From: Chlorobiota bacterium
Lineage (GTDB): Bacteria; Bacteroidota; Ignavibacteria; OLB7
NCBI GenBank assembly: GCA_016788565.1
Contig: JAEUSP010000132.1
Span: 1-53,417, forward strand
Direction: 5' to 3'
Length of the DNA stretch: 53,417 nucleotides
Positions within the stretch are counted from its first letter, which is position 1, and each line of letters opens with the position of its first letter. A model generated the notes under the pieces. It saw nothing but the letters and a program-made list of their open reading frames with translations, searched no databases and was not told the origin of the DNA. Positions 1 through 7,029 of this stretch are shown here, in pieces. Made by a program: the position numbers and the translations under genes.

Positions 1-182
1 CAGGAATGGCAGTTTCATGCTGGTCAGAAGAAGTGGTACAATCGGTTTTGTTTGGAGAAATCGGGGCAAAAATGGAGGAATGGCGGTAGATGACAAAGAG
101 AATTTTTTGCTGCCTGCCCTGGCCCAAGCGGGTGATGGTGCCGATTGCCTCACGTTCGTCGGGTGGGAGAGGGAGCCAAAGC

Positions 183-222
183 GAAGAGTGAGATGGGAAG
201 AGTGAAGAGTGAGATGGGAAGA
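183..222. repeat. 19-nt direct repeat, two copies
   Basis: The unit GAAGAGTGAGATGGGAAGA occurs at 183-201 and again at 204-222, a 21-nt period. It is directly followed by the palindromic element at 238. No function is visible. Confidence 0.7.
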
Positions 223-237
223 ATGCCGAACCCAGAC

Positions 238-275
238 CTCCGCTCATGCAAAGCTCCGCCGAAGGATGAGTGGAG
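238..275. repeat. Dispersed palindromic repeat, copy 1
   Basis: CTCCGCTCAT (238-247) faces ATGAGTGGAG (266-275), an imperfect inverted repeat with one G/T position. A second copy lies at 35987-36024. The two share arms and much of the loop, including a CGaCGAAG-type stretch and a GGAGCCA tail. This is a REP-like intergenic element. Similar elements with a CTTCGAC...CTCA core are common in environmental bacterial genomes (recollection). Confidence 0.6.
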
Positions 276-372
276 CCATAGCACTGGTTGCGGAAGAGGG
301 GCGGGGGGTGAGGTTGCTCGGGCGGGGTGGAGGTCAATTCTCCCACAATTCCGGCCTATATTACCCCTCTCT

Positions 373-1257
373 ATGTCACACTGGTTCCTTCTGCTGCTGC
401 TTGCGGCTTTATGGTCGCCGTCATTTTTGGCGATTAAAATTGGGCTTCAGGATATTCCCCCGCTGTCGCTGGCGGCGGCGCGGCTGGCTATTGCATCGCT
501 GCTTACCTACGGGCTGATGCGTTGGCGGGGAAACTCCCTCCCAATCACGCTTGAGTTCTGGAAGAAATTTGCCGTGATGGGCTTGTTTGCCAACGCGCTC
601 CCGTTTGCCCTGCTGATGATTGGCGAGACGCTGGCCAGCAGCGCGCTTGCCGCCATTGTCAGCGGTTTCACCCCGGTGGGAACTGCGGTGATTGCACACT
701 TCGCTATTGAAGGGGAACGCCTGCGCGGACGGACGCTGATCGGCATCGCCATGGGGTTTGTGGGAATTGGCGTTCTGTTCCTTCCAGCATTATTGAGCCA
801 GCCGGGTGGGCAGCATGATGAAAACAACGTTCTTCTGGGGTTGATTGCCTTTGCGGTGATGGCCCTCAGTTACTCCGTTGCTGGGGTTTATGGCCGGAAA
901 ACTTTGCGTGGATACCCGCAGTTTGTGAGCCCAACAGCGCAGCTGATTGCTGCCACGGTGCTGCTGCTGCCGTTTGTTCTGGTGTTCGAGTGGAGCCAGC
1001 TTCGCGTTCCCGCAGCCCCTGCATTTGGGGCGGCGTTGTGGTTGGGGGTGGTGGCAACGGGGTTTGCGTATGTGGTCTATTATCGTTTGCTGGAAATTTC
1101 CAGCGCAACGTTTCTCTCGCTGGTCACATTTCTGCTCCCTCCGTTCGGCGCGTTGATTGGTGTGATTTTTTTGGGGGAACATCTTGCATGGAATGCAATG
1201 GTTGGTTGCGGGATGATTCTTGCCGGAGCCGGGTTTGTGCGGAACACAGAGGAGTGA
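373..1257 (+). CDS. EamA/DMT-family transporter
   Basis: Inner-membrane protein of 294 residues, probably an exporter of small metabolites or amino acids (drug/metabolite transporter superfamily). The start at 373 (MSHWFLLLLL) gives the usual EamA layout: about ten hydrophobic helices in two similar halves. The first half opens with a LWSPSFLAIKIGL helix like the family's W/G-S-N/S-F signature, and the second half has the FAYVVYYRLLEISSA and LPPFGALIGVIFLGEHL stretches typical of the second EamA repeat. The frame is open back to 145, but that extension crosses short repeats and has no domain. No substrate can be read from the sequence. The gene stands alone, 150 bp before nadA. Confidence 0.85.
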   Translation: MSHWFLLLLLAALWSPSFLAIKIGLQDIPPLSLAAARLAIASLLTYGLMRWRGNSLPITLEFWKKFAVMGLFANALPFALLMIGETLASSALAAIVSGFTPVGTAVIAHFAIEGERLRGRTLIGIAMGFVGIGVLFLPALLSQPGGQHDENNVLLGLIAFAVMALSYSVAGVYGRKTLRGYPQFVSPTAQLIAATVLLLPFVLVFEWSQLRVPAAPAFGAALWLGVVATGFAYVVYYRLLEISSATFLSLVTFLLPPFGALIGVIFLGEHLAWNAMVGCGMILAGAGFVRNTEE

Positions 1258-1410
1258 GGAACAACCTGCTGTTTTCCCGTCACCGATTGCAGAAACTTCG
1301 GTGCTGGCAGGAACCGAAGAAAGGAATAGTTTAGCAACACCCTGAACGGATGATGGCTGTGGTGAACATAGCCACGCAGGGCACTCACGGATTTTTTTGA
1401 AGGTGACACC

Positions 1411-2436
1411 ATGATGACCCAAATTCAGCCATTAACCACCCCAATCGCTCGCGCAACCGAAGAGCGTGGAACCATTACTATTGATCAGGTTGATCTGCGG
1501 CTGGACCTTGAATCGGAAATCCAGCAACTGAAGCGGCAGATGAACGCTGTTATTTTGGCGCATTATTATCAAGAATCGGAAATACAGGATATTGCCGATT
1601 ACATTGGCGACTCGCTGGAGCTTTCGCGAAAATCACAGACCACGAACGCCGATGTCATCATTTTTGCTGGAGTTCATTTTATGGCCGAAACAGCAAAAAT
1701 TTTGAACCCAACAAAGCAAGTCCTGGTTCCAGATATGGCGGCGGGTTGCTCCCTTGCAGCGGGTTGTCCTCCCACCGAATTTCGCAAATTCCGCGAAGCT
1801 CACCCCGATCATATTGCCGTCACCTACATCAACTGCTCGGCCGAGGTGAAAGCGTTAAGCGACATCATCTGCACCAGCAGCAGTGCCGAGGCAATCATTA
1901 ATAAAATTCCACGCGGCCAAAAAATTATTTTTGCACCCGACCGTAATTTGGGCCGCTACCTGATGCGAAAAACCGGGCGTGATATGTTGCTGTGGCAAGG
2001 TGCCTGCATTGTTCACGAAACTTTCAGCGAACGGAAAATACTGGAACTGAAAGCGCGCCACAGCAAGGCATTGCTGATTGCTCATCCTGAATGCGAGGAA
2101 ACATTGCTGGCACATGCCGATTTTATTGGATCCACCAGTGCCTTGCTGAAGTTCACGCACGACGCGATTGCCGATGAATTTATCGTTGCCACCGAATCAG
2201 GGATTATTCACCAGATGGAGAAACTCTCCCCGGGCAAACGATTTATTCCCGCACCGCCAGAAAGTGAAAATTGCAACTGCAACCACTGCCCTTACATGAA
2301 ACTGAACACCATGGAGAAAATCTACCTCTGCATGGTGAACCGCTCGCCAGAAGTGCTGATCCCGGAAGATATTCGGAGCAAAGCTCAGTTGGCGTTGGAT
2401 AGAATGCTAGAAATGAGCAAAGTGGCGCAGGATTAA
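1411..2436 (+). CDS. nadA: Quinolinate synthase NadA
   Basis: Cytosolic [4Fe-4S] enzyme of de novo NAD synthesis. It condenses iminoaspartate with dihydroxyacetone phosphate to quinolinate. The 341-residue length suits the family. Cluster ligands are visible as C113 (AAGCSLA), C199 (GACIVHETF) and most likely C293 ([11 protein letters not shown]). The substrate motif [14 protein letters not shown] (about 50-63) is intact. The start is ATGATG at 1411, preceded by GAAGGTGA, one of the few recognisable Shine-Dalgarno sequences in the window. The usual partners nadB and nadC are not nearby. The Smr gene follows after 47 nt and may be cotranscribed. Confidence 0.96.
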   Translation: MMTQIQPLTTPIARATEERGTITIDQVDLRLDLESEIQQLKRQMNAVILAHYYQESEIQDIADYIGDSLELSRKSQTTNADVIIFAGVHFMAETAKILNPTKQVLVPDMAAGCSLAAGCPPTEFRKFREAHPDHIAVTYINCSAEVKALSDIICTSSSAEAIINKIPRGQKIIFAPDRNLGRYLMRKTGRDMLLWQGACIVHETFSERKILELKARHSKALLIAHPECEETLLAHADFIGSTSALLKFTHDAIADEFIVATESGIIHQMEKLSPGKRFIPAPPESENCNCNHCPYMKLNTMEKIYLCMVNRSPEVLIPEDIRSKAQLALDRMLEMSKVAQD

Positions 2437-2483
2437 AAAAACAAGGCCAATAATGGGGAATTATCCATCCTCCCCAACACTCC

Positions 2484-2738
2484 ATGAAATTAAAACTTGA
2501 CCTTCACGAAATCTTCAACAAAGGACGCGATATTGACCGTGCCTTGCATGATATTATTCGCCAAGCGGTTGAAAAAAAAGCCCCGTTGGTGGAAATTATT
2601 CCCGGCAAAGGATCGGGTCAGCTAAAAAAACACGTGCTCCGGTTTCTTGAACAAAAAGAAATTAAAGCACTGTACCACCGGATCGAGAAGGACAGCAAGA
2701 ATTTTGGTCGAGTATTTGTGCATTTCCGCTGGAAGTAG
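2484..2738 (+). CDS. Small Smr-domain protein
   Basis: 84-residue stand-alone Smr (small MutS-related) domain. It carries the LDLH motif at residues 4-7 and the IIPGKGSG loop at about 38-45, the two hallmark segments of Smr domains, which bind or cut nucleic acid (family knowledge). It has no MutS2 or other fused domain, so it is a minimal Smr protein of unproven role. The gene lies 47 nt behind nadA on the same strand and is followed at once by a strong rho-independent terminator, so nadA and this gene probably form one transcript. Confidence 0.82.
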   Translation: MKLKLDLHEIFNKGRDIDRALHDIIRQAVEKKAPLVEIIPGKGSGQLKKHVLRFLEQKEIKALYHRIEKDSKNFGRVFVHFRWK

Positions 2739-2749
2739 CTGGATTGAGT

Positions 2750-2805
2750 AAAACCACAGAAGCGTCAGCATCCTTTTTTGCGGGACTGACGCTTCTGTGG
2801 TTTTT
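2750..2805 (+). terminator. Rho-independent terminator after nadA-Smr
   Basis: A perfect 19-bp inverted repeat: AAAACCACAGAAGCGTCAG (2750-2768) and its complement at 2786-2804, with a 17-nt loop and a T5 tail at 2801-2805. It begins 11 nt after the Smr stop. The A4 start lets it work in both directions. Confidence 0.9.
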
Positions 2806-2817
2806 CATCGTGTCGGT

Positions 2818-3240
2818 CGGCAGCTTCTGTGTGTGGTGGCCTTTTTTCTGTACCCGTGGCCGTGTGCTGCCGTGCTGTTCATCTTTTCCTCCGCCCGTGT
2901 GCCTTGCGGTCAACTGGTGTGGGCGGCCTGCTCATCGTGATGTTGTGGTGCTCTCTCTTTTTCCTCTCTCTTCTCTCTGGCTGATACTCTCCCTCCTTTC
3001 TTCCTCTCCGCTTTGTGTGGTGTCTTTCCGCTCGCAGATTTTTTCTCTCTCGTTTTTTCTCTGCGAGCGGCCTACTCATCGTGTGATGTTGTGGTGTTGC
3101 TCTCTCTTTTCTCTCTCATTTTTTTCTCTCCTTTCTCCCTCGCCACTGTATTTGTTATTCCTCCGCCCGCAGGTTTTTCTCACTCATTTCCCTCTGGTTT
3201 TTTTTCTCTCTCATAATTCCTGCGGGCGGCCTGTTCATCT
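2818..3240. repeat. Pyrimidine-rich array of four hairpin units
   Basis: The region to about 3300 is non-coding and strongly C/T-rich on the plus strand. It holds four hairpins, each followed by the same tail. Unit A: CGGCAGC 2818-2824 with GCTGCCG 2866-2872, tail GTGCTGTTCATC. Unit B: CCGCCC 2891-2896 with GGGCGG 2921-2926, tail CCTGCTCATC. Unit C: CCGCTCGCAGA 3028-3038 with TCTGCGAGCGG 3060-3070, tail CCTACTCATC. Unit D: CCGCCCGCAGG 3163-3173 with CCTGCGGGCGG 3219-3229, tail CCTGTTCATC. Units C and D differ at two stem positions, and both changes are matched on the other arm. Units B and C are also followed by a near-copy of GATGTTGTGGTG plus CTCTCTTTT. The 185-codon open frame across the area (2744-3301) is low-complexity and not a gene. 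Confidence 0.75.
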
Positions 3241-3327
3241 ATTTTCATCATGGCTCATCATTGTTCATCATTTCGCGTCATCTGCTCATTTTCTGGCTTG
3301 ATGTTTTTTTCAGAAGTACTCCTTCCG

Positions 3328-3861
3328 CTAGATTTTTTTGCTTGTCGCCAAATCGTAGCTGGCTTTGATTGTCACCGAGGTGGCTGGTTGCTTCAGCTCA
3401 TAGAGTGTTGGCGAGGACTTATCTATCCGTTTGGTGATCGTGAATGGTTTGTGCTGCCGTTTCCCGGTGGGTAGCCCGCTGGCGGCATCGCGTGGCTTTA
3501 TAACATCACCGGAAGCAACGCTGGAGCGTTCCAGAACGTGGGGGAGCACAAAGGTTTTGCGGGATTCGGCGGTTCCGTCGTCATCTAGGTCGGCGGGTTG
3601 CACGTTCAGCGTCAGTTGGCCGGTTCCTTCCAGTGCCCCACCGCTCCGCTGCTTGATGGTGAATTTGTAGTTCCCGACCGGCAAGTCTTGCAGTGTGATC
3701 TCGGTGCTGTTGTCGTTAAAAGGGACCACTTGCTTCCCTTTGGGGCCATCAATTTCCAGTAAGTAGTCGCTGGCGGCAAGCGCGGTTGTGTGTGCAATCA
3801 GCCCAAGTGCCAGTGCAAGCGTTGCTGCGAACAGTGTGCGGAAGTTGCGTGTCGTTGTCAT
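3328..3861 (-). CDS. Exported Hcp-like protein
   Basis: 177 residues with a signal peptide (MTTTRNFRTLFAATLALALG, cleavage near ALAAS at about 30). The mature part begins SDYLLEIDGPKGK and later has GKRQHKPFTITKRIDKSSP (about 132-150). Both resemble the opening strand and the HKPFxITKxxDKSSP signature of Hcp-fold (DUF796) proteins, the type VI secretion tube family, which also includes secreted orphan members (recollection). The middle, with LPVGNYKFTIKQ and a DLDDDGTAES stretch, is not typical. No other T6SS gene is in the window, so a T6SS role is not implied. A GGAGA Shine-Dalgarno precedes the start. It could equally be a lineage-specific exported protein. Confidence 0.55.
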   Translation of the reverse strand: MTTTRNFRTLFAATLALALGLIAHTTALAASDYLLEIDGPKGKQVVPFNDNSTEITLQDLPVGNYKFTIKQRSGGALEGTGQLTLNVQPADLDDDGTAESRKTFVLPHVLERSSVASGDVIKPRDAASGLPTGKRQHKPFTITKRIDKSSPTLYELKQPATSVTIKASYDLATSKKI

Positions 3862-4316
3862 GGTCGTGTCTCCTGTTGGATTGTGTTGTTATTGGTTTTA
3901 CCGTCTGTGTTGCAAGAGAATCAGGTTGCTGTTTTGTTGATTTGTTGGCGGCGTTGGCCGTTGTTCAATCAACACTAACCAACCTATGATTCGGGCTTAA
4001 AGGGTTCTTAAAAGGGAGGAAGGGGGCGCAAAAAAAAATGCTAACTGAGCTGGCGGGCTTGTTGGCGGGGGGTGGGGGAACAGGGCAATCGCGAAAAAAA
4101 TGGCTGAAATCGCTTCAAATTCACCGTTTCTCTTCCGAAAATGAGAGATATTTTTTTCCGTGCGGCAACGGCAAAAAAAATCGAGTTGGAAATTGGGGAT
4201 CCATTTTACACTTCGCCACCACGGAGTTCGTAACCCTTTCGGGGATTTGTGTTCTTATCTTTGGCCGACGGCACGTCCGTCCCTTCCGCAACGCACCGAA
4301 TCCAGACCAGCTTCGC
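3862..4316. other. Divergent intergenic region, no gene seen
   Basis: 455 bp between the leftward exported-protein gene and the rightward outer-membrane gene. It should hold promoters for both, but I see no convincing sigma-70 pair, hairpin or repeat. An open frame continuous with the downstream gene runs back to 4038 but has no recognisable content. Confidence 0.5.
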
Positions 4317-5246
4317 ATGAAATCACACATTTCCTTGCTGCTTGTTCATTTCCGGCTCCCAATTCTTTTGCTCTGCTCCGTTACCATGCTCCCAACGTTA
4401 TCGTGGGCTGGCGGCTGGACGCAGGAGTTGGGAAAGATTTATGGAAAGATCACCTACGGCACGTCGTCGGCAAATGAAGTTTACCGGTTCGATGGTGAGC
4501 TAAAATTCCCGACCGACAACGCTCCCTACACCGTCCGCGACTATCCTTTGGCCGACCGCAGTTTGTTCCTGTACGCCGAGTACGGCTTGCGTGATGACCT
4601 GACCTTGATTGGCAATCTTGCCATGAAGCGTTCGATCATCACCACCCCGGTGGAGCGGACCGAGACGCAAGGGATTGCCGACATCGGCCTGGCCGCCAAG
4701 TACCGCGTTTGGAAGGATGATGCTCACGTGTTATCGGCCACGCTGGGGGTGGCAATCCCCACCGGCTACACCCGCGACCTTACGCCGCCGCTTGGTTCGG
4801 GGAATGTGAACCTTGAGCTTGCCGCCAACTACGGTTATTCGCTCTGGCCGCTTCCGGCGTATGCCACCGCTTCGGCTGGGTATCGGTTGCGCCCCTCAAT
4901 CTTTGTTGGCAGCACCGAAACCGCTACCTACCAGGACCCCAACTACGCCGATGAATTGTTCATGGATGCCGAAGCTGGCTACACCATTGCCGACCTTGTG
5001 TTGATCCATGGCGTGGCGCGGTTTCTGAGCAGCACCCGAATTGGCACCAACGACTTCGATATCCAGCACCCACCGGAAACCCAGCAATACCTGAAAGTTG
5101 GCGGCGGGGCAATCGTGAAGTTGCCGCAAGGGTTCGAGCTTGGTGCCGACCTGATGGTGACACCAATGGGGAAAAAAGCCAGCAACAGCCTTGATCTGAT
5201 GATCGGCATCGCCTGGAGCGGAAACATTATCGGCGATGGCAACTGA
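4317..5246 (+). CDS. Outer-membrane beta-barrel protein
   Basis: 309 residues. The start at 4317 (MKSHISLLLVHFRLPILLLCSV) gives a signal peptide ending near LSWA-GGW. The remainder alternates short amphipathic strands with turns (YGKITYGTSS, YAEYGLRDDLTLIGNLAMKRS, IADIGLAAKYRVW, LSATLGVAIPTGYT, LELAANYGYSLW, FELGADLMVTPMGKKASNSLDLMIGIAW). This is the pattern of the broad outer-membrane barrel families used as porins or uptake channels. It lacks a TonB box or plug. Its substrate is unknown. The molybdoenzyme starts 41 nt downstream after a repeat, so the two may share a transcript. Confidence 0.72.
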   Translation: MKSHISLLLVHFRLPILLLCSVTMLPTLSWAGGWTQELGKIYGKITYGTSSANEVYRFDGELKFPTDNAPYTVRDYPLADRSLFLYAEYGLRDDLTLIGNLAMKRSIITTPVERTETQGIADIGLAAKYRVWKDDAHVLSATLGVAIPTGYTRDLTPPLGSGNVNLELAANYGYSLWPLPAYATASAGYRLRPSIFVGSTETATYQDPNYADELFMDAEAGYTIADLVLIHGVARFLSSTRIGTNDFDIQHPPETQQYLKVGGGAIVKLPQGFELGADLMVTPMGKKASNSLDLMIGIAWSGNIIGDGN

Positions 5247-5287
5247 CCACTGGCAACTGACCACTGACTACTTGACCACTGACAACA
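5240..5287. repeat. CAACTGACCACTGAC-type short repeats
   Basis: Imperfect tandem copies of an (A)ACTGACCACTG(G/A)C unit fill the gap between the outer-membrane gene and the molybdoenzyme, overlapping the former's stop codon. The same sequence vocabulary returns on the other side of the molybdoenzyme at 6480-6526. Confidence 0.7.
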
Positions 5288-6439
5288 ATGCTTGACCGCA
5301 GAACTTTTTTGAAAATGGGGGGCGTTGGTATTGCTGGCGTTGTGCTGGTTCCGCTCCTTGACGGTTGCGAACAGCACACCGTGACACCGTTGATGGCACC
5401 CGAATTGGTTCCGTTTTTAACGCCGCAATCAAGCCTGTTTGTGCAGCATGGTGGCGAAGGGAGCATCCCAACGTGGGCGATGCCAGACATCAAGCAGGAT
5501 GAATGGAAGCTGGAAATTGGCCGACAGCTGGGGGCCAACTTCTCGGAAAACCTCACCATTACCTTTGCCGACCTGATGCAGGCAAAAGCCGACGGGGCCG
5601 AGATCACCTTCCTGAAAACCATGCAGTGCATTCTGGAAAGCCCGTTGCGGGTGTCGGCAACCGGCTACACCGGCAACGCCTACTGGACTGGAATCCCGCT
5701 GAAGCATTTCCTTGATAAAGCTGGGATTGACTACAACACCAACCGCCGCATCCTGCTGTACGGGGCCGATAAGCCTTCCAACGGTTCGCGCCAGTTTGGA
5801 TTTATCAACAACCTGACGGTAGATCGAATCGTTAATGGTGAGTCGCAAGGGTTGTTCCCCCCGATGTTGGCGTATGCCATGAACGGCGAACCGCTCACCC
5901 GCGAACACGGCTTCCCGGTGCGGTTGATTGTGCATGAGATGTACGGATTCAGCAACGTGAAATGGCTGGTTCGGGCGGCGGCCACCACAGTAAACACCGA
6001 CACCGGAACCTATCAATCCGAAGGCTACACCGAACGGGTGATGCAGGCCAGCAGCCGTGGGACATCAATCCGCCAAGAAGCCGTGATTCCCAGCGGGGCA
6101 ACAATCATTCGTGGTGTTGCAATCAGCGGCCACGCGGCCATTGAGAAAGTAGAGATCAGCATTGATAACGGGGCTTTCGTCCCGGCCACGCTGACACCGC
6201 TCACCGAAATCCAAGATCAAGAAAGTCTGCCCCCCTCCATCCAGCAATTATCGAAAGGGACGGCCTACCCGTACCAGGGTGTCTGGACCCCGTGGACCTT
6301 CCAATGGAATGCCCCGGCGGGGGATCACACGATTGCTATCCGCGCCACCGACAAAGCCGGCAACACCCAGCCAGACCCCGACGACAGCATCAGCGACGGA
6401 CAAAACGGCGTGGTGAAATACAAGGTGAAAGCCAACTGA
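5288..6439 (+). CDS. Sulfite-oxidase-like molybdopterin oxidoreductase
   Basis: 383-residue periplasmic molybdoenzyme. The N-terminus has a twin-arginine signal (RRTFLK, residues 4-9) followed by a hydrophobic stretch ending LLDGC27, so it may also be lipid-anchored. The Mo-binding domain of the sulfite oxidase fold follows. The likely Mo-ligand cysteine is C114 (KTMQC), and GNAYWTGIPLKHFL (about 128-141) and GFPVRLIVHEMYGFSNVKWL match the family. From about residue 265 comes the Ig-like Mo-co dimerisation domain (GVAISGHAAIEKVEIS). The context after C114 (ILESP) differs from the usual AGN, so the substrate is open. A lipoprotein cytochrome c follows and is a natural electron acceptor. The gene is bracketed by related short repeats. 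Confidence 0.88.
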   Translation: MLDRRTFLKMGGVGIAGVVLVPLLDGCEQHTVTPLMAPELVPFLTPQSSLFVQHGGEGSIPTWAMPDIKQDEWKLEIGRQLGANFSENLTITFADLMQAKADGAEITFLKTMQCILESPLRVSATGYTGNAYWTGIPLKHFLDKAGIDYNTNRRILLYGADKPSNGSRQFGFINNLTVDRIVNGESQGLFPPMLAYAMNGEPLTREHGFPVRLIVHEMYGFSNVKWLVRAAATTVNTDTGTYQSEGYTERVMQASSRGTSIRQEAVIPSGATIIRGVAISGHAAIEKVEISIDNGAFVPATLTPLTEIQDQESLPPSIQQLSKGTAYPYQGVWTPWTFQWNAPAGDHTIAIRATDKAGNTQPDPDDSISDGQNGVVKYKVKAN

Positions 6440-6479
6440 GGAAGTATGGCGATGAAGACGCAGGGGAGGTCAGTGGTTC

Positions 6480-6526
6480 GTTGTCAGTTGTCAGTTGCCG
6501 ACTTCCAACAACTGACAACTGACAAC
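6480..6526. repeat. 18-bp perfect inverted repeat
   Basis: GTTGTCAGTTGTCAGTTG (6480-6497) and CAACTGACAACTGACAAC (6509-6526) form a perfect hairpin with an 11-nt loop in the spacer between the molybdoenzyme and cytochrome genes. There is no T-run after it, so it is not an obvious terminator. It belongs to the same CAACTGAC repeat family as 5240-5287. Confidence 0.85.
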
Positions 6527-6531
6527 CAACA

Positions 6532-6569
6532 TCCGATTCCCGACAACCGATTCCCGATTCCCGACAACC
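6532..6569. repeat. CCGATTCCCGA(CAA) short tandem repeats
   Basis: About four copies of a CCGATTCCCGACAA-like unit, some shortened, lie directly before the cytochrome start. A cognate GATCCCCGACCTCC-type tandem lies at 31271-31316. Confidence 0.7.
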
Positions 6570-6908
6570 ATGAAAACGATAGCTGCCCTATTCTTGACCT
6601 TGCTTCTTTGCGGCTGCGATGCCTTGAACCCCAGCCCAGAAGCGGTGATTACCAAATCAGGGGGCGACGCACCGCTGGAGCAAACCGGCAAAGCATTGTA
6701 CGAGCGCAACTGCGCCAACTGCCACGGGCTTGATGGCATCTCCGTCACGAACGATGTCACCCAGATGAAAGGCTGGGCGCATACCCCCACCGGCACGTTT
6801 GGGAAACTTGACACCGCCATGATGCAAGGCCCCGGCGGAATGCCACGGTTCGACACGCTGAACACGGAGGCCCGAATGAAAATTTATGAACACATGAAAA
6901 ATTTCTAA
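6570..6908 (+). CDS. Lipoprotein c-type cytochrome
   Basis: 112 residues. A lipoprotein signal (MKTIAALFLTLLLCGC, lipid cysteine C16) is followed by one class I cytochrome c domain. It has the haem motif CANCH at about residues 49-53 in the context GKALYERNCANCHG, and the distal methionine is probably in MMQGPGGMPRF. It would carry single electrons in the periplasm from a membrane anchor. The preceding molybdoenzyme is the likely donor by position. A clear hairpin ends the transcript 22 nt after the stop. Confidence 0.9.
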   Translation: MKTIAALFLTLLLCGCDALNPSPEAVITKSGGDAPLEQTGKALYERNCANCHGLDGISVTNDVTQMKGWAHTPTGTFGKLDTAMMQGPGGMPRFDTLNTEARMKIYEHMKNF

Positions 6909-6929
6909 CCCTCAACAAAAACGTAGCAA

Positions 6930-6965
6930 GCTGGCACAAGTGTTGAGCTTGTGCCAGCATTGTTT
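6930..6965 (+). terminator. Hairpin after cytochrome c
   Basis: GCTGGCACAAG (6930-6940) pairs perfectly with CTTGTGCCAGC (6948-6958) over a 7-nt loop, followed by ATTGTTTT. This is a moderate rho-independent terminator closing the molybdoenzyme-cytochrome unit. Confidence 0.75.
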
Positions 6966-7029
6966 TCACCCCTTGCCTCCCTATTTTTCGCCACAACTGT
7001 TCTTCCATTTTTAGCTGCCAATCCCCACT

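Larger units (their letters stand above)
1..372. other. Non-coding stretch at window start
   Basis: I recognise no gene here. Short open frames exist, but their translations are low-complexity and match no family I know. The stretch holds a 19-nt direct repeat (183-201 and 204-222) and a palindromic repeat at 238-275, both listed separately. The reading frame of the downstream transporter stays open back to 145, but that extension runs straight through both repeats and is not credible protein. Confidence 0.6.

Noticed and set aside
145-372. N-terminal extension of the EamA transporter
   Set aside because: It reads through a tandem repeat and a palindrome, has no membrane helix, and the family begins at the ATG at 373.
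1296-1319. CTTCGGT/ACCGAAG hairpin before nadA
   Set aside because: Only 7 bp, no T-run and no known riboswitch or NAD-regulator motif; too weak to call.
2744-3301. 185-codon open frame across the pyrimidine-rich region
   Set aside because: The translation is only Ser/Leu/Phe/Cys low complexity caused by CT-rich DNA; it overlaps the terminator and the hairpin array.
4038-4316. 93-residue extension of the outer-membrane protein
   Set aside because: It would bury the signal peptide inside the protein and has no recognisable content, despite a purine-rich stretch upstream.
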